From contig NZ_JBPOEA010000003.1 in the NCBI RefSeq assembly GCF_052060035.1, positions 248,001 to 312,000 of the forward strand: 64,000 nucleotides of DNA. The letters are read 5' to 3'. The stretch comes from Fodinibius sp052060035 (lineage in GTDB: Bacteria; Bacteroidota; Rhodothermia; Balneolales; Balneolaceae). This document shows positions 17,164-26,002 of the stretch, piece by piece. The stretch's first letter is position 1. Every line of letters begins with the position of its first letter. The position numbers were made by a program, and so were the translations under genes. The notes under the pieces were generated by a model. That model saw only the letters and a program-made list of their open reading frames with translations. It had not been told where the DNA came from and made no database searches.

Positions 17164-18660
17164 ATGGAAAAAGTTCGTTCATCTAATTTACTTTGGGCTT
17201 TTGTAGCCGTACTCCTCATCGGTTTTTATACCGTTGATATGCAGACTAACAATGCCTCGATACTTTCACTGCCTGGATTTTCTTCTGATAAAGGTGTTGA
17301 GCAATCAGAGCCCCCCCCATCAAAGACCATCAGCGAACTAAATAATGCCATTGTTGATATCGCTGATAAATCGAAACAGGCTGTAGTAACAGTGAATGTC
17401 ACACAAAAAGTAGAAGCGCGCCCCAATCCCTTTAGCCAGTTTTTTGGAGATCCGCGTCAACAACCGGAAGAATTTGAACGGAAGGGACATGGCTCCGGGG
17501 TTATTGTTTCCAAGGATGGATATGTCTTAACAAATAATCACGTCGTTGAAGATGCTAACAAAATACAGATTACGTTATTTAACGATAAAAAATTTGATGC
17601 AGAAATTGTTGGCACCGATCCCCTTACCGATATTGCTGTTTTAAAGATTGATGCATCGAACCTTAATGTTATTAAGCTTGGCAACAGTGAAAAGCTCCGT
17701 GTGGGCGAAATGGTACTCGCGATCGGTAGCCCGCTGGAAGCCAACTTAGCCCACTCTGTTTCCATGGGAATTGTTTCTGCAAAAGATCGACGCATCGGTA
17801 TCCTCGAGCAGCGCAATGCTGGTTATGAGAACTTTATTCAAACTGATGCTGCCATTAATCCCGGTAACTCAGGCGGGGCGCTGGTAAATATGGATGGCGA
17901 ATTGGTGGGTGTTAACTCAGCTATCGCATCGCGTTCGGGTGGCAGTGACGGTATCGGCTTTGCCGTACCGGTGGATATTGCCAAGCGCGTAATGAAATCT
18001 ATCATCGAAAATGGACGTGTTGTTCGTGGATTTCTTGGTATAACTTCGGGCGGTGAAGTGGACGGCACGATGGCTAAAGCCCTTGAACTCGATAAAGCAT
18101 ATGGTATTATTGTTGGCCAGGTTGAAGATAATGGTCCAGCCGATAAAGCCGGGTTGCGTGAGGATGATATTATCCAAACCATAGATGGAGAACCCATCAG
18201 AAGTTGGAGCGGATTTCGAACAAAAGTTGCCACTTCCACTCCCGGAACTAAGGTAGAGCTTGGTATCGTACGTAATGAATCACAAAAAAATGTAACCGTT
18301 ACGCTTGGTGAATTGCCTACAGATATGGCTGCCAATCAGCAGCGCCAAGACCAAAGTGAAAGCATGCAGAAAAAGTTAGGATTTGCTGTTGAAGATCTTA
18401 CTCCCCGCATTATTGAGGAACTTGAACTCAGCCAAAATCAAAATGGCGTTATTGTAGCGAAGATATCACGGCAGAGTGAGGCCTATCAACAGGGTCTTAG
18501 ACGTGGGCATGTTATTACAGAAGTCGATCGTCAAGAAATTTCTGATGCTCGTGACTTTAACACAGCAATGAAAAAGATTGTTGACGAAGGAAAAGAAGTT
18601 GTATTGCTTCGGGTACTTATGCCCGGTGGCAACAGTCAACTTATAGCTTTTGAACTCTAA
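17164..18660 (+). CDS. HtrA/Do-type periplasmic serine protease with two PDZ domains
   Basis: A DegQ/DegP-like protease-chaperone of the cell envelope, 498 residues. An N-terminal signal anchor covers about residues 9-25. The trypsin-like domain has the catalytic triad His126 (TNNHVVE), Asp156 (TDIAVLKID) and Ser236 (GNSGGAL). Two PDZ domains follow: GFLGI..G...KALELDKAYG with PADKAGLREDDII near 300-370, and a second near 400-495 with AYQQGLRRGHVI. A short region around residues 84-106 corresponds to the LA loop. It has its own upstream terminator-bounded region and a strong downstream terminator, so it is monocistronic. A TGTCAG box at 17116 is present, but no sigma-54 core was found. Confidence 0.95.
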   Translation: MEKVRSSNLLWAFVAVLLIGFYTVDMQTNNASILSLPGFSSDKGVEQSEPPPSKTISELNNAIVDIADKSKQAVVTVNVTQKVEARPNPFSQFFGDPRQQPEEFERKGHGSGVIVSKDGYVLTNNHVVEDANKIQITLFNDKKFDAEIVGTDPLTDIAVLKIDASNLNVIKLGNSEKLRVGEMVLAIGSPLEANLAHSVSMGIVSAKDRRIGILEQRNAGYENFIQTDAAINPGNSGGALVNMDGELVGVNSAIASRSGGSDGIGFAVPVDIAKRVMKSIIENGRVVRGFLGITSGGEVDGTMAKALELDKAYGIIVGQVEDNGPADKAGLREDDIIQTIDGEPIRSWSGFRTKVATSTPGTKVELGIVRNESQKNVTVTLGELPTDMAANQQRQDQSESMQKKLGFAVEDLTPRIIEELELSQNQNGVIVAKISRQSEAYQQGLRRGHVITEVDRQEISDARDFNTAMKKIVDEGKEVVLLRVLMPGGNSQLIAFEL

Positions 18661-18681
18661 GAAGTTAATACAGTCCCTGAT

Positions 18682-18715
18682 AAAAAGCCCTCCGGTTCGC
18701 CGGAGGGCTTTTTTT
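18682..18715 (+). terminator. UUCG-loop terminator after htrA
   Basis: GCCCTCCGG-TTCG-CCGGAGGGC (18687-18708) is a 9-bp perfect stem with an ultrastable UUCG tetraloop. It is preceded by five A residues and followed by seven T residues. Confidence 0.95.
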
Positions 18716-18771
18716 ATGACAAGCTGACGAGTTTTATCACATTTTTTGACAAAACGTTAGCTTTTGGATTG

Positions 18772-18787
18772 TGGCACCTTATTTGCT
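18772..18787 (+). promoter_or_regulatory. Sigma-54 (-24/-12) promoter of the dnaJ-like gene
   Basis: TGGCAC-CTTAT-TTGCT fits the sigma-54 consensus: GG at 18773-18774 and GC at 18785-18786, with ten bases between. The expected start site is near 18798, 40 bases before the ATG. TGACA words at 18717 and 18747 and a 10-mer ACATTTTTTG at 18739-18748, also found upstream of hsp20 at 16405-16414, lie upstream. Confidence 0.8.
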
Positions 18788-18837
18788 CTAATTACTAATG
18801 CAATTAAAGAAAAGCTCTATAATGGCATAATTTCATT

Positions 18838-19860
18838 ATGGAATACAAAAATTATTACGACATACTCGGCGTCAGCAAAAGTGCTTCACAAGATGAAATT
18901 AAAAAGGCCTACCGGAAGAAGGCGGCCAAATACCATCCTGACAAAAATCCTGATGATCCGTCCGCGGAAGAAAAATTTAAAGAAGTCGGTGAAGCCTATG
19001 AAGTGTTAAAAGATCCTGAAAAACGAGAACTTTATAACAAAGTCGGCAAAGATTGGAAAAAATATCAGCGTGCCGGCGGTTCGGCCGACGGATTTAACTG
19101 GCAGGATTATGCTCGGCAAAGTCAAGGCCGCGGCGGTTTTGGCGGCCAGCAAAACTATCAAACCGATTTTGATCTGAATGATCTATTTGGTGGTGGCGGT
19201 GCCCGCAGCCGCGGAGGCAGCAGTGGCAGGGGCGGCGGATTCTCAAGCTTCTTTGAAACTATTTTTGGAGGGGGAGGCAATCCATTTGAACAGGCGCAAC
19301 AGCAGCGTACGCAGGGACGACGCTATCAAAGTAATGCAGGCAGCCGGACTTCGAATGCCAAACAGAACCTTAAAGCCAAAATTACCATTCCGCTGCAAGA
19401 TGCCTATGAGGGCACCTCTCGAACTGTTCGAGTCGGTGGGGAAAAAATGAAAATAAAAATTCCCGCCGGTATTAAAGATGGGCAACGTCTCAAATTAAAA
19501 GGCAAAGGCAAAAGTAAAGTATCTAACGGAGCCCGGGGTGATCTTTATTTAACTGTAAATATTGATATGCCTGAAGGATATGAACGAAAAGGAAATAATA
19601 TTTACTACGATCACGCAATAGATCTATACACTGCTGTTTTGGGCGGCGATACGGTAGTCGATACCATTGCTGGCAAAGCCAAGCTGAATATTCCAGCCGG
19701 TACTTCCAGCGGAAAGCTTTTTCGGTTAGGTGGCATGGGCATGCCCGAATTTCGCAATTCTTCAAAGAAAGGCGACCTATTTGTTCGTATCCAAATTCAG
19801 GTGCCGGAAAAACTATCCGAGGAAGAAGAGAAATTATTTAAGGAGTTGGCAAAACAGTAA
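18838..19860 (+). CDS. DnaJ-class co-chaperone, CbpA type (no zinc finger)
   Basis: A J-domain co-chaperone of 340 residues that stimulates DnaK ATPase. The J domain occupies residues 5-70, with the catalytic HPD at 33-35. A long Gly/Phe-rich linker (about 85-165, with repeated GGGG and RGG tracts) follows, then two beta-barrel substrate-binding domains beginning at KAKITIPLQDAYEGTSRTVRV. The four CxxCxGxG zinc motifs of type I DnaJ are absent, so it is type II (CbpA-like). It has its own sigma-54 promoter and is not next to dnaK, so it is probably a stress-specific J-protein. Confidence 0.93.
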   Translation: MEYKNYYDILGVSKSASQDEIKKAYRKKAAKYHPDKNPDDPSAEEKFKEVGEAYEVLKDPEKRELYNKVGKDWKKYQRAGGSADGFNWQDYARQSQGRGGFGGQQNYQTDFDLNDLFGGGGARSRGGSSGRGGGFSSFFETIFGGGGNPFEQAQQQRTQGRRYQSNAGSRTSNAKQNLKAKITIPLQDAYEGTSRTVRVGGEKMKIKIPAGIKDGQRLKLKGKGKSKVSNGARGDLYLTVNIDMPEGYERKGNNIYYDHAIDLYTAVLGGDTVVDTIAGKAKLNIPAGTSSGKLFRLGGMGMPEFRNSSKKGDLFVRIQIQVPEKLSEEEEKLFKELAKQ

Positions 19861-19933
19861 CAGGCGCAATTTTATCAACTAAAATGGTGGGGGTATTCGC
19901 TCATATCAATTTTATTTTACAGTCCTTACTACA

Positions 19934-20338
19934 CTATCGCCTTTTCTCAAAATTTCGATAGTTGACATAAATAGAGATAACCAATACCAGAAAAAACAAA
20001 ATTGCTGTTGCGGTATCTACCAGAACAGCACTGAGATCGACACCAGTTAGTTGCTCTATCAAAAACTTGATGTACGAGTTGGGCATGTCGGTATATCCCA
20101 ATTCCTGTCGCACCTGCCAATGCCATTCGGTGCAAAGGCAATAGCCGAATCCGTACCAAATTCCCAATATAAACCAAGAAAATGCTGTTATAAGTAAGGT
20201 GGCAAGATTCCAGCGTCGGGTTGATTTCCACATCCATCCCAAAAGATTAAATAGGATTAGGACGGTATGAAAAATAATAAATCCAAGATCGAGTAAAGTA
20301 TACATTGCAGAAAATGATGTTAAAAATACCAAAAGCAT
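19934..20338 (-). CDS. DUF2784-like integral membrane protein
   Basis: A 134-residue protein with about four membrane helices. The pattern HTVLILFNLLGWMWKSTRRWN and then WYGFGYCLCTEWHWQVRQELGY resembles DUF2784 proteins, in which a conserved Cys-X-Leu-T segment and an acidic residue follow the third helix. Function is unknown. An alternative start lies at Met12 (MYTLLDLGF), which would remove the first hydrophobic residues. It is convergent with the dnaJ-like gene, with a 73-base gap, and divergent from the S1/P1 nuclease. Confidence 0.65.
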   Translation of the reverse strand: MLLVFLTSFSAMYTLLDLGFIIFHTVLILFNLLGWMWKSTRRWNLATLLITAFSWFILGIWYGFGYCLCTEWHWQVRQELGYTDMPNSYIKFLIEQLTGVDLSAVLVDTATAILFFLVLVISIYVNYRNFEKRR

Positions 20339-20405
20339 TTACCTTTCTTCCAAAAAGTAGGGATATTCATCTGCCGATAAAACTTTCTACTCAACTGTTT
20401 TGATT

Positions 20406-21200
20406 ATGGTTTTCATTCTTTTGATTTCAACCCTGCTGTTTTTCCCAGCCAATGATCTTATACACAATAATTTTTGGGGGCAAAACGGGCATCGCATTGT
20501 GGGCGATATTGCTGCCGATCACCTGTCTCCGGAGGCACAGGAAGAAATTGATCGCGTGCTCGGTCACGAATCAATGGCTATCGCCAGCACCTGGATGGAT
20601 AAAATAAAATCTGACCCGGCATACGACCATACCCACGATTGGCATTGGGTTACCATTCCCGATGGGATGACTTATGAGGAAGCGGAAAAGAATCCAAATG
20701 GCGACCTCATCAACGCCATCCGAACATTTGTTAAAGAACTGAAAAGCGGAAGTTTATCATCCAAGGAAGAAAAGAAAAAACTAAAAATGCTCATCCACCT
20801 GGTTGGGGATATCCATCAACCCCTGCATGTGGGCAATGGTGAAGATCACGGCGGGAATGCTACCGAAGTTGAGTGGTTTTATGATAAGTCAAACCTGCAC
20901 CGTGTATGGGATAGTGAGATGATCGACGACACCCAATTAAGTTATACCGAATTTTCTGCTGCAATAAATCATCCTACTGAAAAACAAATTAATCAATGGC
21001 AAAGCAGCGGGGTGCTCGATTGGGCTAAAGAGGCTATGGAGCTGCGTGATCAGGTATATGATCTCCCTAAGGATCGCCAAATCAGCTATAAATATCAGTA
21101 TGAAAATCGTGACCTACTGGAACTTCAGCTTCTTAAAGGTGGCATTCGACTGGCCGGTATATTGAATGGAATTTACGGGAATAACACGTCCACTCCCTAA
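20406..21200 (+). CDS. S1/P1 family zinc-dependent nuclease
   Basis: An exported single-strand-specific nuclease or phosphatase of 264 residues, probably periplasmic or secreted. The signal peptide spans roughly residues 1-19. The mature protein should begin close to Trp24 in FWGQNGHRIVG, whose Trp and His29 are zinc ligands in this trinuclear-zinc family. Other ligand motifs follow: TWMDKIK, THDWHWV, IHLVGDIHQPLHVG and HRVWDSEM. I chose the ATG at 20406 over an in-frame TTG two codons earlier. It may scavenge nucleotides or phosphate, and a PafA phosphatase occurs elsewhere in the window. Confidence 0.92.
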   Translation: MVFILLISTLLFFPANDLIHNNFWGQNGHRIVGDIAADHLSPEAQEEIDRVLGHESMAIASTWMDKIKSDPAYDHTHDWHWVTIPDGMTYEEAEKNPNGDLINAIRTFVKELKSGSLSSKEEKKKLKMLIHLVGDIHQPLHVGNGEDHGGNATEVEWFYDKSNLHRVWDSEMIDDTQLSYTEFSAAINHPTEKQINQWQSSGVLDWAKEAMELRDQVYDLPKDRQISYKYQYENRDLLELQLLKGGIRLAGILNGIYGNNTSTP

Positions 21201-21272
21201 AGCATCCACGCTTGTAGTTTATTAAACACCCAGATGGATATTCCCTTAAATACAGATTACATCCAGTAAATC

Positions 21273-21809
21273 TTATTTAAACACCTCATCCATCATCTCT
21301 TCGTGTATTTGCATTGCATCTTTGCCCCAAAGTACAAATCGTATTACTGAGACATATTCCATTGCATCGATGCGATCGTGAATAGTCTGAAAAGCCACCC
21401 GTGCAGCATCTTTCATGGGATAGCCAAAAGCACCCGTCGAAATCGACGGGAAAGCAATCCGCTCAATTTTTTGTTCTTCGGCCAGCTTAAGGGCATTCCT
21501 GTAACAATTGGCAAGTAGTTCCTCTTCAGGTTTATCACGTCCATACACTGGTCCCAAACAATGGATAATATACTTATTCGGCAAGTTATGTCCGCCGGAA
21601 ATAACTGCTTCGCCCGGCTCAATAGGCGCCATCGACTTTGTTTCTTCGGTGAGCTCAGGTCCCGCTGCCCGATGGATTGCTCCTGCTACTCCACCGCCGG
21701 TTCGCAGCTCGGCATTAGCGGCATTCACAACGGCATCCATATCCGATTGATTAGCAATATCCCCACGCTTTAACTCAATTGTTATTCCTGATTTCTGGAG
21801 TTCTCTCAT
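21273..21809 (-). CDS. Macrodomain protein (ADP-ribose or O-acetyl-ADP-ribose hydrolase type)
   Basis: A 178-residue MacroD/YmdB-like domain that binds ADP-ribose derivatives and often removes ADP-ribose from proteins or nucleic acids. Visible are VVNAANAELRTGGGVAGAIHRAAG (the Asn-Ala-Ala-Asn and Gly-rich loop), GEAVISGGHNLP, IIHCLGPVY and the second loop FPSISTGAFGYP. The frame is open to 21872 but gains only an unrelated basic tail, so the Met at 21809 is preferred. It is divergent from clpB, with the 283-base gap holding clpB control signals. Linkage to protein stress is suggestive only. Confidence 0.88.
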   Translation of the reverse strand: MRELQKSGITIELKRGDIANQSDMDAVVNAANAELRTGGGVAGAIHRAAGPELTEETKSMAPIEPGEAVISGGHNLPNKYIIHCLGPVYGRDKPEEELLANCYRNALKLAEEQKIERIAFPSISTGAFGYPMKDAARVAFQTIHDRIDAMEYVSVIRFVLWGKDAMQIHEEMMDEVFK

Positions 21810-21913
21810 AACCTGTTTGATCTGTTTATACTTACTTTTAAAAACACAAAATGCATAATGTAAATTCAACATATGAACATTAATAACAAGATATCCTTAG
21901 TGGAATAACATAC

Positions 21914-22037
21914 TGTCAGTCGACTGCCAAACAGGCTCTCTGTCTTTCCTAAATGGCAGTTTGCTCCGAAAAGCGTCAGATTAAAGACCCGCAACACTGA
22001 AATTTAGGCATATCTTAGGATTCGGTACGGTATTGGC
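21914..22037 (+). promoter_or_regulatory. Candidate weak sigma-54 promoter and TGTCAG box of clpB
   Basis: At 22023-22037 CGGTACGGTATTGGC keeps the GG-N10-GC spacing (22024-22025 and 22036-22037), but the first base and the -12 TT deviate from consensus. The start site would be near 22049, 44 bases before the ATG. TGTCAG at 21914 and CGTCAG at 21974 resemble the boxes upstream of hsp20. This is weaker evidence than for hsp20 or dnaJ. Confidence 0.35.
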
Positions 22038-22092
22038 TTCTTTAATAGTGAAATAATCAAAAAAGAAATGTTCACCTAAGTATTGACTTATT

Positions 22093-24726
22093 ATGAACTT
22101 AGATAAACTTACACTTAAAGCACAAGAGGCTGTCCAAGCAGCGGTAGAATTGGCCTCCAGCAATAATCACCAGGCAGTGAGTCCCACCCATCTTCTGATG
22201 GCTTTTCTGTCTGATTCTGATAATGTAATCAATACCATATTAAATAAGCTGGGTGTTCGATTGCCGCAGTTAAAGTCTGAACTTGAGCGACGAATCGATA
22301 AGCTCCCTGTAGTAAAAGGAGCTTCTGTTTCGGGCCAATATCTTTCCAACGATTCAAAAGAGGTGTTTGATAACGCCCAAAAATCGGCTGATAATCTGGG
22401 GGATGAATATATCAGCTCCGAACACGTACTCATTGGGATGTTGGAGTCCAAGAGTGAAGCCGGCAGCTTGTTGAAAGAAAATAGCGTCACAAAAGACGAT
22501 GTGCTCAAAGTACTTGAAGATGTACGCGGCTCACAGAAAGTGGATGATCCCAATGCTGAAAGCCGCTACAATGCTCTTAAAAAATATGGGCGTGATCTGA
22601 ACGAACAGGCCGAAAAAAACAAGCTCGATCCAGTGATCGGACGTGATCAGGAAATCCGTCGTATTATGCAGATCCTATCGCGTCGTACAAAAAACAATCC
22701 TGTTCTGATTGGTGAAGCCGGCGTTGGTAAAACCGCTATTGCCGAAGGTCTTGCCCTGCGCATCAACAAAGGTGACGTTCCCGAGAGCCTGAAAACAAAA
22801 CGTATTATTGCCCTTGACATGGGCGCCCTGATGGCCGGGACCAAATTTCGCGGTGAGTTTGAGGAGCGCCTCAAAGCAATTGTAAACGAAGTCAATGATT
22901 CAGACGGCGAAATCATCCTTTTTATTGATGAGATTCACACCCTTGTAGGGGCCGGTGCTACCGAAGGAGCTATGGACGCTGCTAATATCCTAAAGCCCTC
23001 GCTAGCACGCGGAGAACTACATGCCATCGGTGCTACCACCTTGGATGAATATCGTAAGCATATCGAAAAAGACCATGCCTTGGAACGACGCATGCAGAAA
23101 GTCTTGATCAATGAACCCTCGGTGGAAGATACGGTTTCGATCTTGCGCGGCTTGCAAGAGCGATATGAGCTGCATCACGGGGTCAAAATTCGTGATGAAG
23201 CCCTGGTTGCTGCTGCTGAACTCTCACATCGCTATATCAGTGAGCGGTTCCTGCCGGATAAAGCCATTGACTTGATTGACGAAGCCGCTTCACGGCTGCG
23301 TTTGGAAATTGACTCCATGCCGGAAGAATTGGACCAGGTTGAGCGACAAATTCGTCAGCTCGAAATTGAGCGCGAGGGACTCAAACGCGATCAGAACGAG
23401 GAAAAAATTGAAAATATTGAGAAGGAGCTTGCAGATCTCGAGGAAAAGCGCAGCACCATGCGCAACCAATGGGATACGGAACGAGATCTTATCAAGAAAA
23501 CACGCGACCTAAAACAGGCGATTGAAACAGCTCGCAATGAAGCTGAAAAAGCCGAACGGCAAGGTCGGTATGAAAAAGTTGCCGAGCTGCGATACGGCAC
23601 CATCAATCAGCTGGAAAAAGACCTTGAGGAAACCCAGGAGAACCTTGAGGAAGTACAGGAAGGTCGCGCTATGCTGAAAGAAGAAGTGGAATATGAGGAT
23701 ATTGCTGATATCGTCTCACGGTGGACCGGAATTCCTGTGCGCAAGATGTTGCAAAGTGAACGTGAAAAACTGGTGCATCTGGAAGAAGAACTTCACAAAC
23801 GTGTTGTCGGACAGGATCAAGCCGTAGAAACCGTATCAAATGCGGTACGTCGTTCACGCGCCGGACTCCAGGATGCCCAACGACCGATTGGTTCGTTTTT
23901 CTTCTTGGGATCTACCGGAGTCGGTAAAACGGAACTTGCTCGCTCGCTGGCTGACTTCCTCTTTAATGATGAAGACGCCATGGTTCGCATTGACATGAGC
24001 GAATATATGGAGCGCCACAGCGTCAGCCGACTTGTGGGTGCACCTCCGGGATATGTTGGATATGACGAAGGCGGCCAGCTTACTGAAGCTGTGCGACGTA
24101 AACCTTACTCGGTCATACTTTTGGATGAGATCGAAAAAGCACACGCGGATGTATTCAACATGCTGTTGCAGGTGCTTGATGAAGGCCGCTTAACCGATAA
24201 CAAAGGAGTCACAGTGGACTTCACCAACACCATCATCATAATGACCAGCAATATCGGATCGCACCTGATCTCTGAAAAGATTGAGGAAACCGGCGGTGAA
24301 TTTACTGATGAAGTGTATAATAAATTGCAGGATCAACTGATGGATCAACTCAAAAAACAGATTCGTCCGGAGTTCCTGAACCGCGTGGATGATGTAATCG
24401 TATTTCATCCGCTGGAAAAAGAACACATCCGCGAAATTGTGGATATCCAGTTGAAACGTGTTCACAAGATGCTTGATAAAAAAGGTATCACGCTGTCTGT
24501 TTCTGATAATGTTAAAGACTGGCTGGCTGACCGCGGTTACGATCCCGTTTATGGTGCTCGTCCGCTGAAACGACTTATCCAAACGAAGATTATCGATGAG
24601 CTGGCTACCGAACTCATCAAGCGCGTGGAAGAAACTGAAACGCATTTCGAGGCTACCATCAGCAAGGATGGTGAACATATCGAATTTGCTGAAGTCTATG
24701 ACGATGCCGAAGCTTGGGCAGGATAG
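22093..24726 (+). CDS. clpB: Protein disaggregase ClpB
   Basis: A hexameric AAA+ disaggregase of 877 residues that threads aggregated proteins together with DnaK/DnaJ. The double-Clp N domain spans 1-145. AAA module 1 has Walker A GEAGVGKT at 207-214, and IDEIHTLVGAG is the Walker B region. The coiled-coil M domain at about 410-525 separates ClpB from ClpA/ClpC. AAA module 2 has GSTGVGKTELA near 615 and LLDEIEKAH. Pore-loop motifs KFRGEFEERLK and GYVGYDEGGQLTE are visible. It shares the region with hsp20, htrA and dnaJ and has a possible sigma-54 promoter. A perfect hairpin follows the stop. Confidence 0.97.
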   Translation: MNLDKLTLKAQEAVQAAVELASSNNHQAVSPTHLLMAFLSDSDNVINTILNKLGVRLPQLKSELERRIDKLPVVKGASVSGQYLSNDSKEVFDNAQKSADNLGDEYISSEHVLIGMLESKSEAGSLLKENSVTKDDVLKVLEDVRGSQKVDDPNAESRYNALKKYGRDLNEQAEKNKLDPVIGRDQEIRRIMQILSRRTKNNPVLIGEAGVGKTAIAEGLALRINKGDVPESLKTKRIIALDMGALMAGTKFRGEFEERLKAIVNEVNDSDGEIILFIDEIHTLVGAGATEGAMDAANILKPSLARGELHAIGATTLDEYRKHIEKDHALERRMQKVLINEPSVEDTVSILRGLQERYELHHGVKIRDEALVAAAELSHRYISERFLPDKAIDLIDEAASRLRLEIDSMPEELDQVERQIRQLEIEREGLKRDQNEEKIENIEKELADLEEKRSTMRNQWDTERDLIKKTRDLKQAIETARNEAEKAERQGRYEKVAELRYGTINQLEKDLEETQENLEEVQEGRAMLKEEVEYEDIADIVSRWTGIPVRKMLQSEREKLVHLEEELHKRVVGQDQAVETVSNAVRRSRAGLQDAQRPIGSFFFLGSTGVGKTELARSLADFLFNDEDAMVRIDMSEYMERHSVSRLVGAPPGYVGYDEGGQLTEAVRRKPYSVILLDEIEKAHADVFNMLLQVLDEGRLTDNKGVTVDFTNTIIIMTSNIGSHLISEKIEETGGEFTDEVYNKLQDQLMDQLKKQIRPEFLNRVDDVIVFHPLEKEHIREIVDIQLKRVHKMLDKKGITLSVSDNVKDWLADRGYDPVYGARPLKRLIQTKIIDELATELIKRVEETETHFEATISKDGEHIEFAEVYDDAEAWAG

Positions 24727-24756
24727 TTCAACAATTAGTTATCACTGATGATTAAT

Positions 24757-24787
24757 AAATAGCGCGGGAATTATTCCCGCGCTATTT
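24757..24787. terminator. Bidirectional terminator between clpB and the M29 aminopeptidase
   Basis: A perfect 14-bp stem AAATAGCGCGGGAA/TTCCCGCGCTATTT has a three-base loop. It lies between the convergent stops at 24726 and 24792, with A/T-rich flanks able to serve both strands. Confidence 0.85.
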
Positions 24788-24791
24788 ATAT

Positions 24792-25892
24792 TTACAGTAA
24801 GTTTTCCGGATTCAAACCTTTTAAATCATCGGTAATAAACTTACGTCCCTCACGAATTTTCTCCCCATCCAAGTATACATCCGCGCCGATACATACCAGA
24901 TCCCAGTGGATATTACTCTCATTACCATTAGGAGCGATCTCGTAATCATTACCAAGGGTTAGATGGTTCGAACCATAAATCTTTTCATCAAACAGAATAT
25001 CGTACATTGGTTCCTCAATAACGGGATTCAATCCAAAACTAAACTCCCCGAATTGGCGTGCCCCGGCATCGGTATCCAAAATATCTTCAAGTGCTTCATT
25101 ATTTGAAGAATCCGAATCAATTACCACTCCATCGCGCACTTCCAGTTTAACATATTCAAATGGTTTGCCCTGATATACACTGGGAGCATACGTAATATGT
25201 CCGTTTACTGATGATAAAATGGGGGACGAGAACAACTCTCCATCGGGAATATTGCGCTTCCCAAAGCAGGGAATCCACGTCTGCCCTTTTACCGAAAACG
25301 AAACGTCGGTTCCCTCTCCTTCGAGGCGAATCATGTCGGTATCTTCGAGCCGGTCTTGGAGAGGCTGCATCGCTTCGGCAAGCTCGGTATAATCCAATAG
25401 ACAGGCTTTATAATAAAATTCTCTGAATCGCTGAGTGGGCATCTTCGCGTTCATGGCAAATGCTTCTGACGGATACCTCAGCACCACCCAGTTGGTATTA
25501 TTGACGCGCTCTTTATAATGTACCGGGTCCACGAAATAATCAGCGTAAGCTTTATTGGCTTTTTTACTGACGTCGGCCTGCTCGTAAATGTTAAGTGCAG
25601 CACGAACTCCCACAAAAGCATCCATCTTTTTCATGAGAGGTAGCTGGTCGTTTTTAGCTTGTCCTTTCCAGAATTTTTTGTCGCCGGTCTCAACGAGCAG
25701 TCGTCGAATTTCCGTGTCCTCAATCTGTACGTAAGGATTAACTTCCATCTCCCGGGCGTGTTCTACCAGTGCCCGAAGCAAGCCTATGCCATTCAACCCC
25801 ACCAGCTGTAACATCACATTTTGACCTTTTTCCAGCTCACAGCTGAATTCTAAAATTTTCCTCGCTAATTTACGATCTTCGTTTGAATACAT
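24792..25892 (-). CDS. M29 family metal-dependent aminopeptidase
   Basis: A soluble thermophilic-aminopeptidase (AmpS/PepS) family enzyme of 366 residues that removes N-terminal residues from peptides using two metal ions. The C-terminal catalytic half carries the expected ligand-bearing motifs: RNIPDGELFSSP, EFSFGLNP, HLTLGNDY and SNIHWDLVC, supplying Glu, His and Asp residues. The N-terminal Rossmann-like half has KGQNVMLQLVG. The DLVCIGADVYLDGE tail is typical. It stands alone and is convergent with clpB. Peptide salvage downstream of proteolysis is the likely role. Confidence 0.92.
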   Translation of the reverse strand: MYSNEDRKLARKILEFSCELEKGQNVMLQLVGLNGIGLLRALVEHAREMEVNPYVQIEDTEIRRLLVETGDKKFWKGQAKNDQLPLMKKMDAFVGVRAALNIYEQADVSKKANKAYADYFVDPVHYKERVNNTNWVVLRYPSEAFAMNAKMPTQRFREFYYKACLLDYTELAEAMQPLQDRLEDTDMIRLEGEGTDVSFSVKGQTWIPCFGKRNIPDGELFSSPILSSVNGHITYAPSVYQGKPFEYVKLEVRDGVVIDSDSSNNEALEDILDTDAGARQFGEFSFGLNPVIEEPMYDILFDEKIYGSNHLTLGNDYEIAPNGNESNIHWDLVCIGADVYLDGEKIREGRKFITDDLKGLNPENLL

Positions 25893-25942
25893 ACTTCTAT
25901 ATTGTAATTACTTCATTTGATGTGTTCTGCTATAATGTACCG

Positions 25943-25969
25943 AGATCCTGAAACAAGTTCAGCATGACA
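25943..25969. repeat. Dispersed short repeat copy A
   Basis: The text AGATCCTGAAACAAGTTCAG, then CATGACA, contains a partial inverted repeat CTGAA..TTCAG. A diverged copy lies at 36169-36195 (GCAGAAATAAGTTCAG, then TATGACA). Both are in intergenic DNA, consistent with a degenerate REP-like element. Confidence 0.45.
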
Positions 25970-26002
25970 TATTTAAAATGGCTCAGCCACTCAATACTAA
26001 AC

